Positions 1-8,277 of a DNA stretch of 32,632 nucleotides are shown one piece after another. The stretch is from NCBI GenBank assembly GCA_021831565.1, contig JAKBMM010000035.1, positions 1 to 32,632 of the forward strand. Direction: 5' to 3'. Source of the DNA: Planctomycetota bacterium. Lineage in GTDB: Bacteria; Planctomycetota; Phycisphaerae; WQYP01. The position numbers were made by a program, and so were the translations under genes. The notes beneath the pieces were generated by a model. The model was not told the DNA's origin and searched no databases. It saw only the letters and a program-made list of their open reading frames with translations. The first letter of the stretch is position 1; each line of letters starts with the position of its first letter.

Positions 1-305
1 ATACCTTGCGCGGCCGCGCGGAGGCCAGAAACACTCTGGCACAACCACTATTTACCACATCATTTTAAAATGCGCAAATTTCGCGGACGCGAATTATTTG
101 GTGAGAATCTACATGCAATTGCCCTGACGGACGGCCATGGATTTCCATCCACGGCTGCGGGGGTGGCGACCATGGAGCAGCCGCGAGGATCGCAATCCCG
201 CGGCCGTTTTCCGCGCCGCCGTGAACGGTTACGAAAAATCGTGGGGCGGTTCTCTCCATCCGTTGCGCGCCAGTGCTCTGTCACACCTGTAGGTGTGACA
301 GAGCA
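1..305. other. intergenic region without a supported gene
   Basis: Small open frames on both strands here lack a ribosome binding site and any recognisable protein motif. The stretch holds a GCGGCCGC site at 10-17, a short GCCAGA/TCTGGC hairpin at 24-40, and most of the perfect palindrome at 272-307, which is listed separately. The region lies 3' of plsC on the minus strand. Confidence 0.5.
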
Positions 306-307
306 CT
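272..307. repeat. 36-base perfect palindrome carrying a dispersed 19-base repeat
   Basis: The arms AGTGCTCTGTCACACCT (272-288) and AGGTGTGACAGAGCACT (291-307) pair perfectly around a GT centre. The element touches the plsC stop codon (306-308, read on the minus strand). Its right half, TGTAGGTGTGACAGAGCAC at 288-306, recurs exactly at 15031-15049. No T-run follows on either strand, so a standard Rho-independent terminator is not supported. A repeat-family hairpin or protein-binding palindrome is equally possible. Confidence 0.75.
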
Positions 308-1127
308 AAGCCGAAAGTTCGCGTGACACCACCAGCCGTCGCCGGCCCGCCTGCATATCGCTCTCGAATCGCTTGCGGGAAGCCTCGGCATGGGGCGATT
401 GGAGTCGCTGCTGAAGTTGGATCATCTCTCGCCGGATGCGAACGGCGATTTCATCCGCGGAAAGCCCGGCGAGCTGGTCATGGGGAATCTCCCGGCCATA
501 AAGCAGGCGGATGCTCCGGAGGCGCGGCCAGCGTCGACCGCGCGGCCAGGCCTCGAACGCCCCCTCAATGACGATGGGAATCACCGGCGCCCGCGCCCGG
601 CGCACGATGATCGCCACGCCCGCCGCGATTGGGCCGATGGTTCCATCGGTGGTACGGGTGGCTTCGGGAAAAATATTGACAAGGTACCCCTTGTCGAGGC
701 GTGCAATCGCCTCGCGCATGGCGGCGGAATCCGCCCGTCCGCGCCGCACCGGAAAAGCGTTGGTTCGCTCGAAGACATATTGAAGCCAGCCGCCGTTAAA
801 CAACGATTCGCGGGCCATGTAATGAATCTGCCGCGCCAGGGCGATGCCGATAAGCCAGGGGTCCAGCAGGCTCTGATGATTGGTCACCAGAAGCGCGCCG
901 CCGCGGCGGGGGATGTTTTTCCGGCCGGCGATACGCACATGAAAGAAAAGCACGGCGATCACTTGCAGGAACATCTTGCCGACCTGCCAGAGTGCTACCT
1001 GGACCCAGCCCGTTCCCTCGCCGCGGTAGGTGTAGGATATCCGCGGAACCGGCGCGCCAGGCGCCGATTGGTCATCACCGGTCGGCGGATCGGACAAAAT
1101 TTCTTTCGGCTTCGGCCCGTCGCTCAT
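306..1127 (-). CDS. plsC: 1-acyl-sn-glycerol-3-phosphate acyltransferase (PlsC family)
   Basis: Predicted to acylate lysophosphatidic acid to phosphatidic acid at the inner face of the cytoplasmic membrane, a step of phospholipid synthesis. The 273-residue product has a hydrophobic helix near residues 50-64, the catalytic NHxxxxD motif as NHQSLLD (83-89), and the second acyltransferase motif as FPEATRT (153-159), where FPEGTR is usual. The ATG at 1127 was chosen because it overlaps the cmk stop codon as ATGA, which indicates translational coupling; the frame is open further upstream but would then run inside cmk. The first 40 residues are not part of the fold and are probably a flexible extension. 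The family assignment is firm; the exact acyl acceptor is inferred. Confidence 0.88.
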   Translation of the reverse strand: MSDGPKPKEILSDPPTGDDQSAPGAPVPRISYTYRGEGTGWVQVALWQVGKMFLQVIAVLFFHVRIAGRKNIPRRGGALLVTNHQSLLDPWLIGIALARQIHYMARESLFNGGWLQYVFERTNAFPVRRGRADSAAMREAIARLDKGYLVNIFPEATRTTDGTIGPIAAGVAIIVRRARAPVIPIVIEGAFEAWPRGRRWPRLRSIRLLYGREIPHDQLAGLSADEIAVRIRREMIQLQQRLQSPHAEASRKRFESDMQAGRRRLVVSRELSA

Positions 1128-1870
1128 GGATGGACGCTCCTCCACAGGCGAGATATCATCGCCGCGACCACCTCTTCCAGCGACATACTTGTCGTATCGA
1201 TCACGATGGCGTCGGATGGCATGACCAGCGCTCCGGTTGGGCGGTTTCGGTCGCAAGCATCTCTCTGTTGGAGCTGTGGAAGTACGTCGCGTTCGTCGGC
1301 GCTGATTCCCAGGGATCGCAGTTGGGCCGTGCGCCTCCGGGCGCGCTCCCGAATGTCCGCGTCCAGATAAAATTTATACTCCGCGCCCGGAAATACAACC
1401 GTCCCCTGATCGCGTCCTTCCGCCACCAGCGAACCGGCTTGCGCGGCGATTTGGCGCTGCCGCTGCACCAGCTCCGTCCGCACGGACGGATTATCCGCCG
1501 CGACGCAGGTCCACTGCGTGACATCGGGCCGGCGAATATTTTCCGACACGTTGCGCCCATCCATTTTAAGTTGCGCTGGGCAAACGGAGAAATCAAACGC
1601 GAGATGGAGACGCCTGGCTCGGCGGGCAATGGCCGACGGATTATCGATAATGCCTTGTTCTATGGCGTCGAGCGCCACCGCCCGGTACATGGCGCCCGTA
1701 TCGAGATGTTGAATTCCCAGCTTCCTTGCCAGCAGTTGAGCCGCCGCCGATTTACCCGATCCGGCCGGTCCGTCAATAGTTATAATCAAGTTCCTAACTC
1801 CCGGAGATCTCTTGCCAAACGCCGAAATTCGTTCTATATTACTTTCGTGAGAGCGAGCGGGACAATCCAT
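1124..1870 (-). CDS. cmk: cytidylate kinase
   Basis: Phosphorylates CMP and dCMP with ATP in pyrimidine nucleotide salvage. A P-loop (GPAGSGKS, residues 34-41), the LDTGAMYRAVA motif (56-66) and an EGRDQGTVVFP motif are the signature of bacterial Cmk. The ATG at 1870 has an AAAGGGG ribosome-binding sequence about 8 bases upstream and gives 248 residues. A TTG at 1789, preceded by GGGAG, would give 221 residues, the usual family length, beginning directly at the first beta strand. The true start is therefore uncertain; the extra 27 residues look nonconserved. It overlaps plsC by four bases. The leader contains a strong hairpin (1919-1949) and a four-codon open frame (1884-1898). Confidence 0.9.
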   Translation of the reverse strand: MDCPARSHESNIERISAFGKRSPGVRNLIITIDGPAGSGKSAAAQLLARKLGIQHLDTGAMYRAVALDAIEQGIIDNPSAIARRARRLHLAFDFSVCPAQLKMDGRNVSENIRRPDVTQWTCVAADNPSVRTELVQRQRQIAAQAGSLVAEGRDQGTVVFPGAEYKFYLDADIRERARRRTAQLRSLGISADERDVLPQLQQRDACDRNRPTGALVMPSDAIVIDTTSMSLEEVVAAMISRLWRSVHP

Positions 1871-1918
1871 AACGAATTCCCCTTTAGCTCTGATCCATAC
1901 GACCTTCTCTCCCCTCCG

Positions 1919-1955
1919 GTAGGCGAGCTGCCATTTGGTGCTCGCCTACTTTTTT
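1919..1955 (+). terminator. Rho-independent terminator-like hairpin in the cmk/peptidase gap
   Basis: GTAGGCGAGC (1919-1928) pairs perfectly with GCTCGCCTAC (1940-1949) around an 11-base loop and is followed by six T residues (1950-1955). Read on the plus strand this is a textbook terminator, but no plus-strand gene precedes it. On the minus strand the same stem lies in the cmk leader, just upstream of a GGAGGGG sequence. It may block antisense transcription toward the peptidase gene, or be a structured leader. Confidence 0.6.
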
Positions 1956-2107
1956 CTTTCTCGTGCAATTATCGTATAGCCCGATAAAATCACTGTTAAC
2001 TATAACCGCGGTTGGCCATGAAGGGCCCCTGGGGCGGGCATACACGGATAACCAGGTGGGTTCGCCGTCCGTTTTCGCCGACCGTCCGAGAACGTTTGGA
2101 GCCGAAC

Positions 2108-3487
2108 ATGCTGGATAGTGTTCTCGTTTGGATTGAAAAAAATCGCCGCGCCTGGCTCGACGATCTTAAACAATGGCTCAATATTGCCAGTGTTTCCGCT
2201 GTATCCGCGCATGATAACGATACCGCCGCCGCGGCTGAATGGGCCATGTCGTACCTTCGTGGCGTCGGCCTGAACGTCCGGAGGATCGCCACGCCGCGCC
2301 ATCCCTGCGTTCTGGCCACCACGCCCGATGATCTTTGCCCGCCGGGCGCTCCCACCATCCTGTTTTACGGGCACTATGATGTCCAACCGCCGGAACCGCT
2401 GGAAAAATGGATCAGCCCGCCATTCACGGCTACGGTGCGCGACGGAAAAATCTACGCGCGCGGCGCCAGCGACGACAAAGGCCAGGTTTTCTGCCACTTG
2501 GCCGCTCTGATGGCCTGGAGGCAAATCGCCGGCGAGATTCCTCTGCGCCTGATGGTATTGCTGGAAGGTGAAGAGGAGATTGGTTCGATCAACTTGGCGG
2601 ATGTGATTAAGGATCACGTCGACGAACTCAAAACCGCCCGGGTGTTAATCGTCAGTGATTCCAATCAATTTGCCCCCGGTATTCCCGCCATTACCACCGG
2701 TTTGCGCGGCCTAGTGTATTACCAGATCGAATTAACCGCCGCCGCCGAGGACCTCCACAGCGGCGTGTACGGCGGAGCGGTGGCCAATCCAGCCAATGTG
2801 TTGACGCAAATGCTCGGCCGCCTGCACGATTCGCAGGGACGGGTTGCTGTTGACGGCTTCTATGACGACGTAGTGTTACCGGAGGAATCTATCCGCCGGC
2901 AGTGGGCGGAGTTGCCCTTCGACGAAAATGAATTCGTCCGCCGGCTCGGCGTGCCGCAGGTCTCCGGCGAAGCCGGATTTTCAACGCTCGAACGCCGCTG
3001 GTGCCGGCCTACGCTCGACATCAACGGCCTGACCAGCGGCTACCAGGGGCCGGGCGCTAAAACCGTTCTTCCCTGCTCGGCCAGCGCCAAGGTTTCCATG
3101 CGATTGGTTCCCAACCAGAATCCCGACCGCATTTCCACCGCCTTTGAACGTTGTCTGGCGGTTCTCAAACCGCCGGGAGTGCGTCTGACGCTTACGCGGT
3201 TGAACGCCACGCCGGCCGCGGTGACTCAGATTGACTCACCGGCCATTACTGCCGCCGCCGCCGCCCTGGAAATCGGTTTTGGAAAAAGCCCCGTCTTCAT
3301 GCGTGAGGGCGGATCCATTCCAGTGGTCAACTGGTTCAAGGAACTTCTGGGAATCGATTCGGTCCTCATTGGTTTTGGTTTGCCGGACGACAATTTGCAC
3401 GCCCCGAATGAGAAGTTTGATCTGAACTGCTTGTACAGTGGCATTCGCACTGCCGCAGCACTCTATGATCGGCTTGGCGGAATCTAG
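2108..3487 (+). CDS. M20 family metallopeptidase (dipeptidase-like)
   Basis: A 459-residue dizinc exopeptidase of the M20 family, probably cytoplasmic and acting on dipeptides or small peptide-like substrates. Metal and catalytic residues are in place: HYD (89-91), the SDDKG segment with the bridging aspartate (122), the glutamates of LLEGEEEIGS (151-160), a later SDSN aspartate, and a C-terminal histidine in DNLHAPNE. A dimerisation (lid) domain containing the DLHSGVYGG segment sits between the two halves of the catalytic domain. The ATG at 2108 has GGAG six bases upstream; the frame is open back to 2012, but that extension is rich in Arg and Pro and looks noncoding. The closest families are PepV/CNDP-like dipeptidases; the substrate cannot be read from the sequence. 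Confidence 0.88.
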   Translation: MLDSVLVWIEKNRRAWLDDLKQWLNIASVSAVSAHDNDTAAAAEWAMSYLRGVGLNVRRIATPRHPCVLATTPDDLCPPGAPTILFYGHYDVQPPEPLEKWISPPFTATVRDGKIYARGASDDKGQVFCHLAALMAWRQIAGEIPLRLMVLLEGEEEIGSINLADVIKDHVDELKTARVLIVSDSNQFAPGIPAITTGLRGLVYYQIELTAAAEDLHSGVYGGAVANPANVLTQMLGRLHDSQGRVAVDGFYDDVVLPEESIRRQWAELPFDENEFVRRLGVPQVSGEAGFSTLERRWCRPTLDINGLTSGYQGPGAKTVLPCSASAKVSMRLVPNQNPDRISTAFERCLAVLKPPGVRLTLTRLNATPAAVTQIDSPAITAAAAALEIGFGKSPVFMREGGSIPVVNWFKELLGIDSVLIGFGLPDDNLHAPNEKFDLNCLYSGIRTAAALYDRLGGI

Positions 3488-3510
3488 CCGACGGTAGAGA
3501 AGTGTTAGAG

Positions 3511-3538
3511 TTGCAAAGAGGAAAATACCTAGTATACT
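3511..3538 (+). promoter_or_regulatory. candidate sigma-70 promoter for cysD-cysNC
   Basis: TTGCAA (3511-3516) and TATACT (3533-3538) are separated by 16 bases, matching 4/6 and 5/6 of the TTGACA/TATAAT consensus. The cysD start is about 50 bases downstream. Sequence match only. Confidence 0.45.
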
Positions 3539-3590
3539 GGTCGGAATAGTATGTTAATCGTCTGAATAGTTTTTGGAATCAAAACAGTTT

Positions 3591-4496
3591 ATGACTTACA
3601 CCCTGACTCACATCAAAGAACTCGAGGCCGAGAGTATCCACATCATGCGGGAAGTGGTTGCGGAGTTTGAAAATCCGGTGATGCTTTTTTCCAGCGGCAA
3701 GGATTCTTCGGTCATGTTGCGCTTGGCGCTCAAGGCATTTTATCCCGGCCTGCCGCCATTTCCTTTCCTGCACATCGACACCACATGGGATTTCAGGGAG
3801 GTTTACGAATTTCGCGACAAGATGGTGCGGGAATACAACCTTAAATTGCTGGTGCATACCAACTGGGACGCGATTAAAGCCGGTATCAACCCGTTTGCCT
3901 CCGGCAGCGTAAAGTATACGCACAACATGAATCTTCAGGGGTTGCTCCAGGCGCTCAAGAAATACCGGTTCGACGCCGCCTTCGGCGGCGCCCGCCGCGA
4001 GGAGGAAAAATCGCGCGCCAAGGAACGCATTTTTTCGTTCCGCGACAAGCATTACCAATGGGACCCCAAGAACCAGCGCCCGGAGATGTGGAATCTTTAC
4101 AACACGCGTCTCAATCAGGGCGAGAGCATTCGCGTGTTTCCGCTGTCCAACTGGACCGAGCTGGATATCTGGCAGTACCTTTATCTGGAGAATATCCCGA
4201 TCTGTCCGCTGTATTTCACCGCCGAACGGCCCGTGGTGCAGCGCGACAACCAACTGATTTACGTCAACGACCAGCGCTATCCGCTCCGGGATGGCGAAAA
4301 ACCTGTCGCCAGACGAGTGCGTTTCCGCACCCTGGGATGCTACCCGCTGACGGGGGCCATTGAATCGCAGGCCGACACGCTGCCCAAAATCATCGAGGAG
4401 ATGCTGCTGTTCAAGCAGTCGGAACGCGCCGGCCGGGCGATCGATCATGACGAACAAGGCTCGATGGAGCAGAAAAAACGTGAGGGGTATTTCTGA
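3591..4496 (+). CDS. cysD: sulfate adenylyltransferase subunit 2
   Basis: The catalytic subunit of ATP sulfurylase, which forms adenylylsulfate (APS) from sulfate and ATP, driven by GTP hydrolysis in CysN. The N-terminal half carries the PP-loop (SSGKDSS, residues 34-40), and the [24 protein letters not shown] and [10 protein letters not shown] segments are characteristic of CysD. Translation from the ATG at 3591 gives 301 residues, the usual length; an in-frame TTG at 3573 would add six. Neither start has a clear ribosome binding site. The stop codon overlaps the cysNC start by one base (TGATG), so the two are a coupled operon. No cysH or sulfite reductase gene is in the window, so the fate of APS/PAPS is unknown. 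Confidence 0.95.
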   Translation: MTYTLTHIKELEAESIHIMREVVAEFENPVMLFSSGKDSSVMLRLALKAFYPGLPPFPFLHIDTTWDFREVYEFRDKMVREYNLKLLVHTNWDAIKAGINPFASGSVKYTHNMNLQGLLQALKKYRFDAAFGGARREEEKSRAKERIFSFRDKHYQWDPKNQRPEMWNLYNTRLNQGESIRVFPLSNWTELDIWQYLYLENIPICPLYFTAERPVVQRDNQLIYVNDQRYPLRDGEKPVARRVRFRTLGCYPLTGAIESQADTLPKIIEEMLLFKQSERAGRAIDHDEQGSMEQKKREGYF

Positions 4497-6442
4497 TGAC
4501 CCTGTTGGAACAGGCGCAACCCGAAGACATCCACGGTTATCTGGCCCGCCACCAGAAAAAAGAGATGCTGCGTTTTTTAACCTGCGGCAGCGTGGATGAC
4601 GGCAAAAGCACGCTCATCGGCCGGCTGTTGCATGACACCAAGATGATCTACGAGGACCAGCTTGCCGCCGTTCGCCGCGACAGTGTCAAGCACGGCACGA
4701 CCGGCGGTGATGTCGACCTGGCGCTGCTGACCGACGGTCTCAAGGCGGAGCGCGAGCAGGGTATCACCATCGACGTGGCCTACCGGTATTTTTCAACGGA
4801 TCGGCGCAAGTTCATCATCGCCGATACCCCCGGCCACGAGCAGTACACGCGCAACATGGCGACCGGCGCCTCCACGTGCCAGTTGGCGATCATTTTGGTG
4901 GATGCCCGGTATGGCGTATTGCCGCAGACCAAGCGGCACAGCTTCATCTGCTCGCTGCTGGGTATCGGGCACCTGGTGGTGGCGATCAACAAGATGGACC
5001 TCGTGGATTACTCGCAGGATCGCTTCAACCAGATCAAAACCCAGTTCGCCGAATTCGCCGACAAGCTCGACATCAAGGATGTACACTTTATTCCCATCTC
5101 GGCGCTCAAGGGCGATAACGTGGTCACAATCAGCGCGCACATGCCGTGGTACCAGGCCGGCTCATTGTTGAACCACTTGGAAACGGTCCACATCGCTTCC
5201 GATCGCAATCTGGAGGATTTCCGCTTTCCCGTGCAGATCGTGCGGCGGCCGAACCTGGATTTCCGCGGCTTCGCCGGTACCATCGCCTCGGGAGTGGTCC
5301 GCCGCGGCGACGCGGTGATGGCTCTTCCTTCCGGGCGTAAAAGCCGGGTCCAATCCATCTTGACCTACGACGGCGATCTGGCGGAAGCCTGCTGTCCCAT
5401 GGCCGTCACGCTGACCCTGGAGGACCAGATCGACATCAGCCGCGGCGACATGATTGTGCACCAGGACAATCCGCCGCATTTCGGCCAGGAGTTTTACGCC
5501 CGTGTGGTATGGATGAGCGAAAAGCCATTGGATCCGACCGGCGGCTACCTGATTAAGCAGACCACGCGCACCACGCCGGCGGAAATCACTCTGCTCAACG
5601 GCATCGACATCCACACCCTGACGGAAAAACCGCTTGATACGCTCCGTCTGAATGAAGTGGGGCGGTGCGCCATCGCCACAACACAGCCGCTCGCTTTTGA
5701 CCCCTACCGCCGCAACCGCGCCACGGGAGCGTTTATCATCATCGACCGGCAAACGAGCGATACGCTCGCCGCCGGTATGATTCTGGAACGCGAACAGGCC
5801 AGGGGGCCGGCCGATCATTGGCTCGCCGCGCCCGCGCCGGCCGACCGGCCGCAAAGTCGCGTTACGCCGCTTCGACGGCGCGAACGTTTGAATCAAAAGC
5901 CGGTAACGATTTTGTTGACGGGTTTAACCGGCTCCGGCAAGGCGACCATCGCTTACGCCCTGGAAGAACGGCTCTTTGAAGAAGGGCGCATGGTGACGGT
6001 TCTGCACGGCCAGGAATTGCGCCGCGGCATCACCAACGACCTGGGTTTCGGAGCCGATGACCGTTCGGAAAACCTGCGGCGCGTGGCCGAGGTCGCCCGC
6101 ATTCTCAACGATACCGGTCTGATCTGCATCTGCGCATTGCTGGCGCCACATGCGGCGGTGCGGGAAAAAGTCCGGCGGCTTATCGGGCCGGATCGCTTCC
6201 TGGAAATCTGGCTCTCCGCGCCGCTGGAAGTGTGCAAGCAGCGCGACCCGCTCGGCCTATATCAGTTGGCGCAAACGGGTCAGATTAAAAATTTTCCGGG
6301 CGTGAGCGCCCAATACGAACCGCCGATCCACGCGGATATGGTGCTGCCCACGCATGAGCTGGAGGTAGGCCAAAGCGTCGAGAAAATTGTCGAGTTGCTC
6401 GCGCAGCGCGGATTTATCGGCGACTTGACGCCGCAGATATGA
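4496..6442 (+). CDS. cysNC: bifunctional sulfate adenylyltransferase subunit 1 / adenylylsulfate kinase-like fusion
   Basis: The N-terminal part is the EF-Tu-like GTPase CysN that powers ATP sulfurylase: G1 GSVDDGKST (31-39), G3 DTPGHE (110-115), G4 NKMD (165-168), followed by beta-barrel domains. From about residue 465 an APS kinase (CysC) domain follows, which normally makes PAPS from APS. This domain keeps [23 protein letters not shown] and IKNFPGV, but its P-loop reads GLTGSGKAT (476-484), with Ala483 where Ser/Thr usually binds magnesium, and the usual DGDN is HGQE (504-507). Sulfurylase function looks intact, whereas kinase activity is doubtful. The 648-residue length is normal for the fusion. 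It is translationally coupled to cysD. Confidence 0.93.
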   Translation: MTLLEQAQPEDIHGYLARHQKKEMLRFLTCGSVDDGKSTLIGRLLHDTKMIYEDQLAAVRRDSVKHGTTGGDVDLALLTDGLKAEREQGITIDVAYRYFSTDRRKFIIADTPGHEQYTRNMATGASTCQLAIILVDARYGVLPQTKRHSFICSLLGIGHLVVAINKMDLVDYSQDRFNQIKTQFAEFADKLDIKDVHFIPISALKGDNVVTISAHMPWYQAGSLLNHLETVHIASDRNLEDFRFPVQIVRRPNLDFRGFAGTIASGVVRRGDAVMALPSGRKSRVQSILTYDGDLAEACCPMAVTLTLEDQIDISRGDMIVHQDNPPHFGQEFYARVVWMSEKPLDPTGGYLIKQTTRTTPAEITLLNGIDIHTLTEKPLDTLRLNEVGRCAIATTQPLAFDPYRRNRATGAFIIIDRQTSDTLAAGMILEREQARGPADHWLAAPAPADRPQSRVTPLRRRERLNQKPVTILLTGLTGSGKATIAYALEERLFEEGRMVTVLHGQELRRGITNDLGFGADDRSENLRRVAEVARILNDTGLICICALLAPHAAVREKVRRLIGPDRFLEIWLSAPLEVCKQRDPLGLYQLAQTGQIKNFPGVSAQYEPPIHADMVLPTHELEVGQSVEKIVELLAQRGFIGDLTPQI

Positions 6443-6476
6443 TGGTATTCCTGCCTTCCCGGCGCTGTGGGGCGTC

Positions 6477-6678
6477 GCTGATTCGAATCCGCCGACGCAC
6501 TGGAGGCGCAGCGCCCCGAGCAGTTTACGCAGGTCGCCGGCCTGGCGCCTCTCCGCCAGCCATTGTTTGGCGTGGCCGAGTTGCAGTTCCACATGGCCGA
6601 AGCCCGCCGCGGCGTACGATTCCAGCCTCTGTGCCCAGAAGATTCCGCTACGCGGGGCGAGTTGTATCGGTACTGGCG
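6477..6678 (-). pseudogene. N-terminal relic of a sugar phosphate isomerase/epimerase-like gene
   Basis: On the minus strand, one uninterrupted frame from about 6678 down to 6477 reads like the first beta-alpha units of a xylose-isomerase-like TIM barrel. It has a short first strand (PIQLAPRSG), then an AAAGFGHVELQL segment of the type that closes helix 1 and opens strand 2, a helix with DLRKLL, and a third strand ending GGFE. Resemblance stops there: the remaining two thirds of the gene are missing and the frame runs on into antisense of cysNC. The right edge abuts the truncated cyclase-like frame. Recognised by pattern only, without alignment. Confidence 0.4.
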
Positions 6679-7127
6679 TAGAGGATGACGATATTGGTTT
6701 CTATGGACCGGCGCTCGCCGAGGCCTATCACCTTGAGAGCGAGCTCGCCGATTATCCTCGAATCGTCATCTCCGACCCCCTCAGCGATTTTATTAAATTG
6801 TGCCCACTCGAGCAGACAGGGATCGCCGACAAGTACATCCAGGACTTTTTTAAGATTTGCCAGTCGCTGATCGCACAGGACGCGGATGGGCAAACAATCA
6901 TCGATTACTTGGGCAAAGGCAGCCGTGAACTGTTTTCGAACTCACCAACGCTGGCCGGCGCACATCGAGATTGCGTCAATAAGTCCCGTGAATTCGTGGA
7001 GGCGGAGTTTTACCGGCTCTGTATTATGGAGGCCTCGAGACCTCGGGCGGAGGAAAAACCTCGGACAAGCCCAGCCGAAAAATACGTCCGCCTGAAGAGT
7101 TATTTTGAAAGTCGGATACAATTTTGA
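6567..7127 (+). CDS. 5'-truncated hypothetical protein resembling degenerate nucleotide cyclase domains
   Basis: The frame opens with a TTG and has no ribosome binding site. Its first 35-40 residues are antisense to the isomerase relic and probably not native. From about 6690 onward the product looks real: GFYGPALAEAYHLESE followed by ADYPRIVIS resembles the C-terminal part of small hypothetical proteins with a degenerate class III cyclase-like fold, in which an RGA..G segment, GPAL.EAY.LE and YPRI occur in this order. The remaining ~130 residues are helical and charged. The N-terminal part of the domain, including any metal-binding aspartates, is absent. It ends 65 bases before the HNH gene start and could be the remnant of a two-gene unit. 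Function unknown. Confidence 0.5.
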   Translation: MAWPSCSSTWPKPAAAYDSSLCAQKIPLRGASCIGTGVEDDDIGFYGPALAEAYHLESELADYPRIVISDPLSDFIKLCPLEQTGIADKYIQDFFKICQSLIAQDADGQTIIDYLGKGSRELFSNSPTLAGAHRDCVNKSREFVEAEFYRLCIMEASRPRAEEKPRTSPAEKYVRLKSYFESRIQF

Positions 7128-7192
7128 AAAATATAGCCGACGCGTCAACATACGGCCGCTGGGGGAGGAAGGTCGTTTTCAGGAGAATCGCA

Positions 7193-7858
7193 ATGTCAAT
7201 TCCTCAGAACCACATTGACAAACTGCTCTCAGATTGTGGCCGGCGCTGTTGCATTTGCAGGCTATTCAAGCCTCTGCACCTTCAGGTGCATCATATACAG
7301 CCGCGTGAGGATGGAGGAAGCGACGAGCCGGAGAACCTTATCGCTTTATGCGTCAATTGCCATAGCAGCATCCACACGAAAACATGCATGACTCGCCACT
7401 TCACGGCGGCGGAACTCCAGCAGCACAGGGAGAACACCATTGCATTCGTTCGTGAGGGCCGGTTCGTGGAAAATAGCGAACCGCCCACAAACGCCGACGC
7501 CATAGTGGCGGCAATATTCTCCGCCCTCGCTAAACCGGCCGCGCCAAAAGTGGACATCCTGCCCGAAGCAATAGAGATACTCATAATGGCAGCAAACTCC
7601 GGCGGCACTATTTTGCCATATCAATACGATAATGGATGGGTGTTGGTTTGCGGCCAGAAGGAATTCGGTGGAGATGAAACTGATCCTCGAACACAAGCCA
7701 CGTATCGTAAGGCTTTCAACGAGCTTGTCGAGTCTGGCTTGGTGGAACACGCGCAACGGAACGTCTTCGGGGTATCCCATGATGGCTATCTCCTGGCAGA
7801 TCAGCTTATCGCTGCGGAACGCCTCCGCATGGCACACCCCGATGGAAACCCCGCCTGA
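7193..7858 (+). CDS. HNH endonuclease with C-terminal helical/winged domain
   Basis: The 221-residue product has an N-terminal HNH nuclease: a zinc pair C19xxC22, the HH motif (33-34) in QVHHIQPREDGGSDEPENL, and C53xxC56 directly followed by histidine. This is the compact zinc-stabilised HNH fold that cleaves DNA. Residues from about 120 to the end form a second domain ending in a segment with winged-helix character (TYRKAFNELVESGLVEH), perhaps for substrate recognition or sensing. The ATG at 7193 has AGGAG seven bases upstream; the frame is open to 7124 but that leader has no comparable site. Its position behind the cyclase-like fragment and before a toxin-antitoxin pair suggests a defence role, which is inference. 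Confidence 0.75.
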   Translation: MSIPQNHIDKLLSDCGRRCCICRLFKPLHLQVHHIQPREDGGSDEPENLIALCVNCHSSIHTKTCMTRHFTAAELQQHRENTIAFVREGRFVENSEPPTNADAIVAAIFSALAKPAAPKVDILPEAIEILIMAANSGGTILPYQYDNGWVLVCGQKEFGGDETDPRTQATYRKAFNELVESGLVEHAQRNVFGVSHDGYLLADQLIAAERLRMAHPDGNPA

Positions 7859-7921
7859 TACCATCGGCCGGCGGGCCTTCGTAAATCTTGGCGTTCTTGG
7901 CGGTTTATTTTGTCGATTCTG

Positions 7922-7950
7922 CTGACCGCTGAAAGCTGATCGCTTACAAT
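7922..7950 (+). promoter_or_regulatory. candidate promoter for the MNT/HEPN pair
   Basis: CTGACC (7922-7927) and TACAAT (7945-7950) are spaced by 17 bases and match the sigma-70 hexamers at 4/6 and 5/6. The mntA-like start codon lies 43 bases downstream. Sequence match only. Confidence 0.45.
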
Positions 7951-7992
7951 GTCCGCCATGGCCAACGGCTAAATAAGACAGGAGTTGGAATC

Positions 7993-8277
7993 ATGAACCC
8001 ATGGTTAAAAGATCACCGCGACGAAATTCTTTCGGCGGCCAGGAAGTACGGTGCCCGCAATGTGCGCGTGTTCGGCTCTATGTTGCGGGAAGATTACCGG
8101 CAGAAAAGTGATGTGGATCTGCTGGTGGAATTCGAGGCCGGTCGAAGCCTGCTGGATCTCGTCGGCATGAGGATCGACCTGCATGACGCGCTCGGGCGCA
8201 GCTTCGACATTGTCACCGAAAAGAGTCTGCACCGGCTCATCCGGGATCGTGTACTCCGGGAGGCGGTGCAGTTGTGA
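7993..8277 (+). CDS. mntA: MNT-type nucleotidyltransferase antitoxin (MntA-like)
   Basis: A 94-residue minimal nucleotidyltransferase. The core motif GS-x10-DxD is present with G28-S29 and D40/D42 (DVDLLV), the residues that bind metal and the nucleotide triphosphate. In characterised MntA-HepT pairs this protein neutralises the HEPN toxin by adding AMP to the tyrosine of its RxxxxHxY motif. A GGAG sequence lies eight bases before the ATG. The stop codon overlaps the GTG start of the adjacent HEPN gene (GTGA), as is normal for this two-gene system. The protein looks full-length and intact, although its partner is frameshifted. Confidence 0.85.
   Translation: MNPWLKDHRDEILSAARKYGARNVRVFGSMLREDYRQKSDVDLLVEFEAGRSLLDLVGMRIDLHDALGRSFDIVTEKSLHRLIRDRVLREAVQL

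Noticed and set aside
70-309. A 79-residue plus-strand frame at the window start
   Set aside because: No ribosome binding site, no recognisable motif, and it runs into the palindrome at 272-307.
390-1370. A 326-residue plus-strand frame opposite plsC and cmk
   Set aside because: It is antisense to two well-recognised genes, has no ribosome binding site and is Arg/Pro-rich without motifs.
6466-6500. A tRNA-like T-arm around GATTCGAATC
   Set aside because: No acceptor, D or anticodon arm surrounds it. The segment is a short palindrome flanked by GCGTCG/CGACGC and is better read as the end of the isomerase relic.
7124-7192. An upstream extension of the HNH gene
   Set aside because: The internal ATG at 7193 has a clear AGGAG site and the HNH zinc motif follows directly; the extra 23 residues look unrelated.
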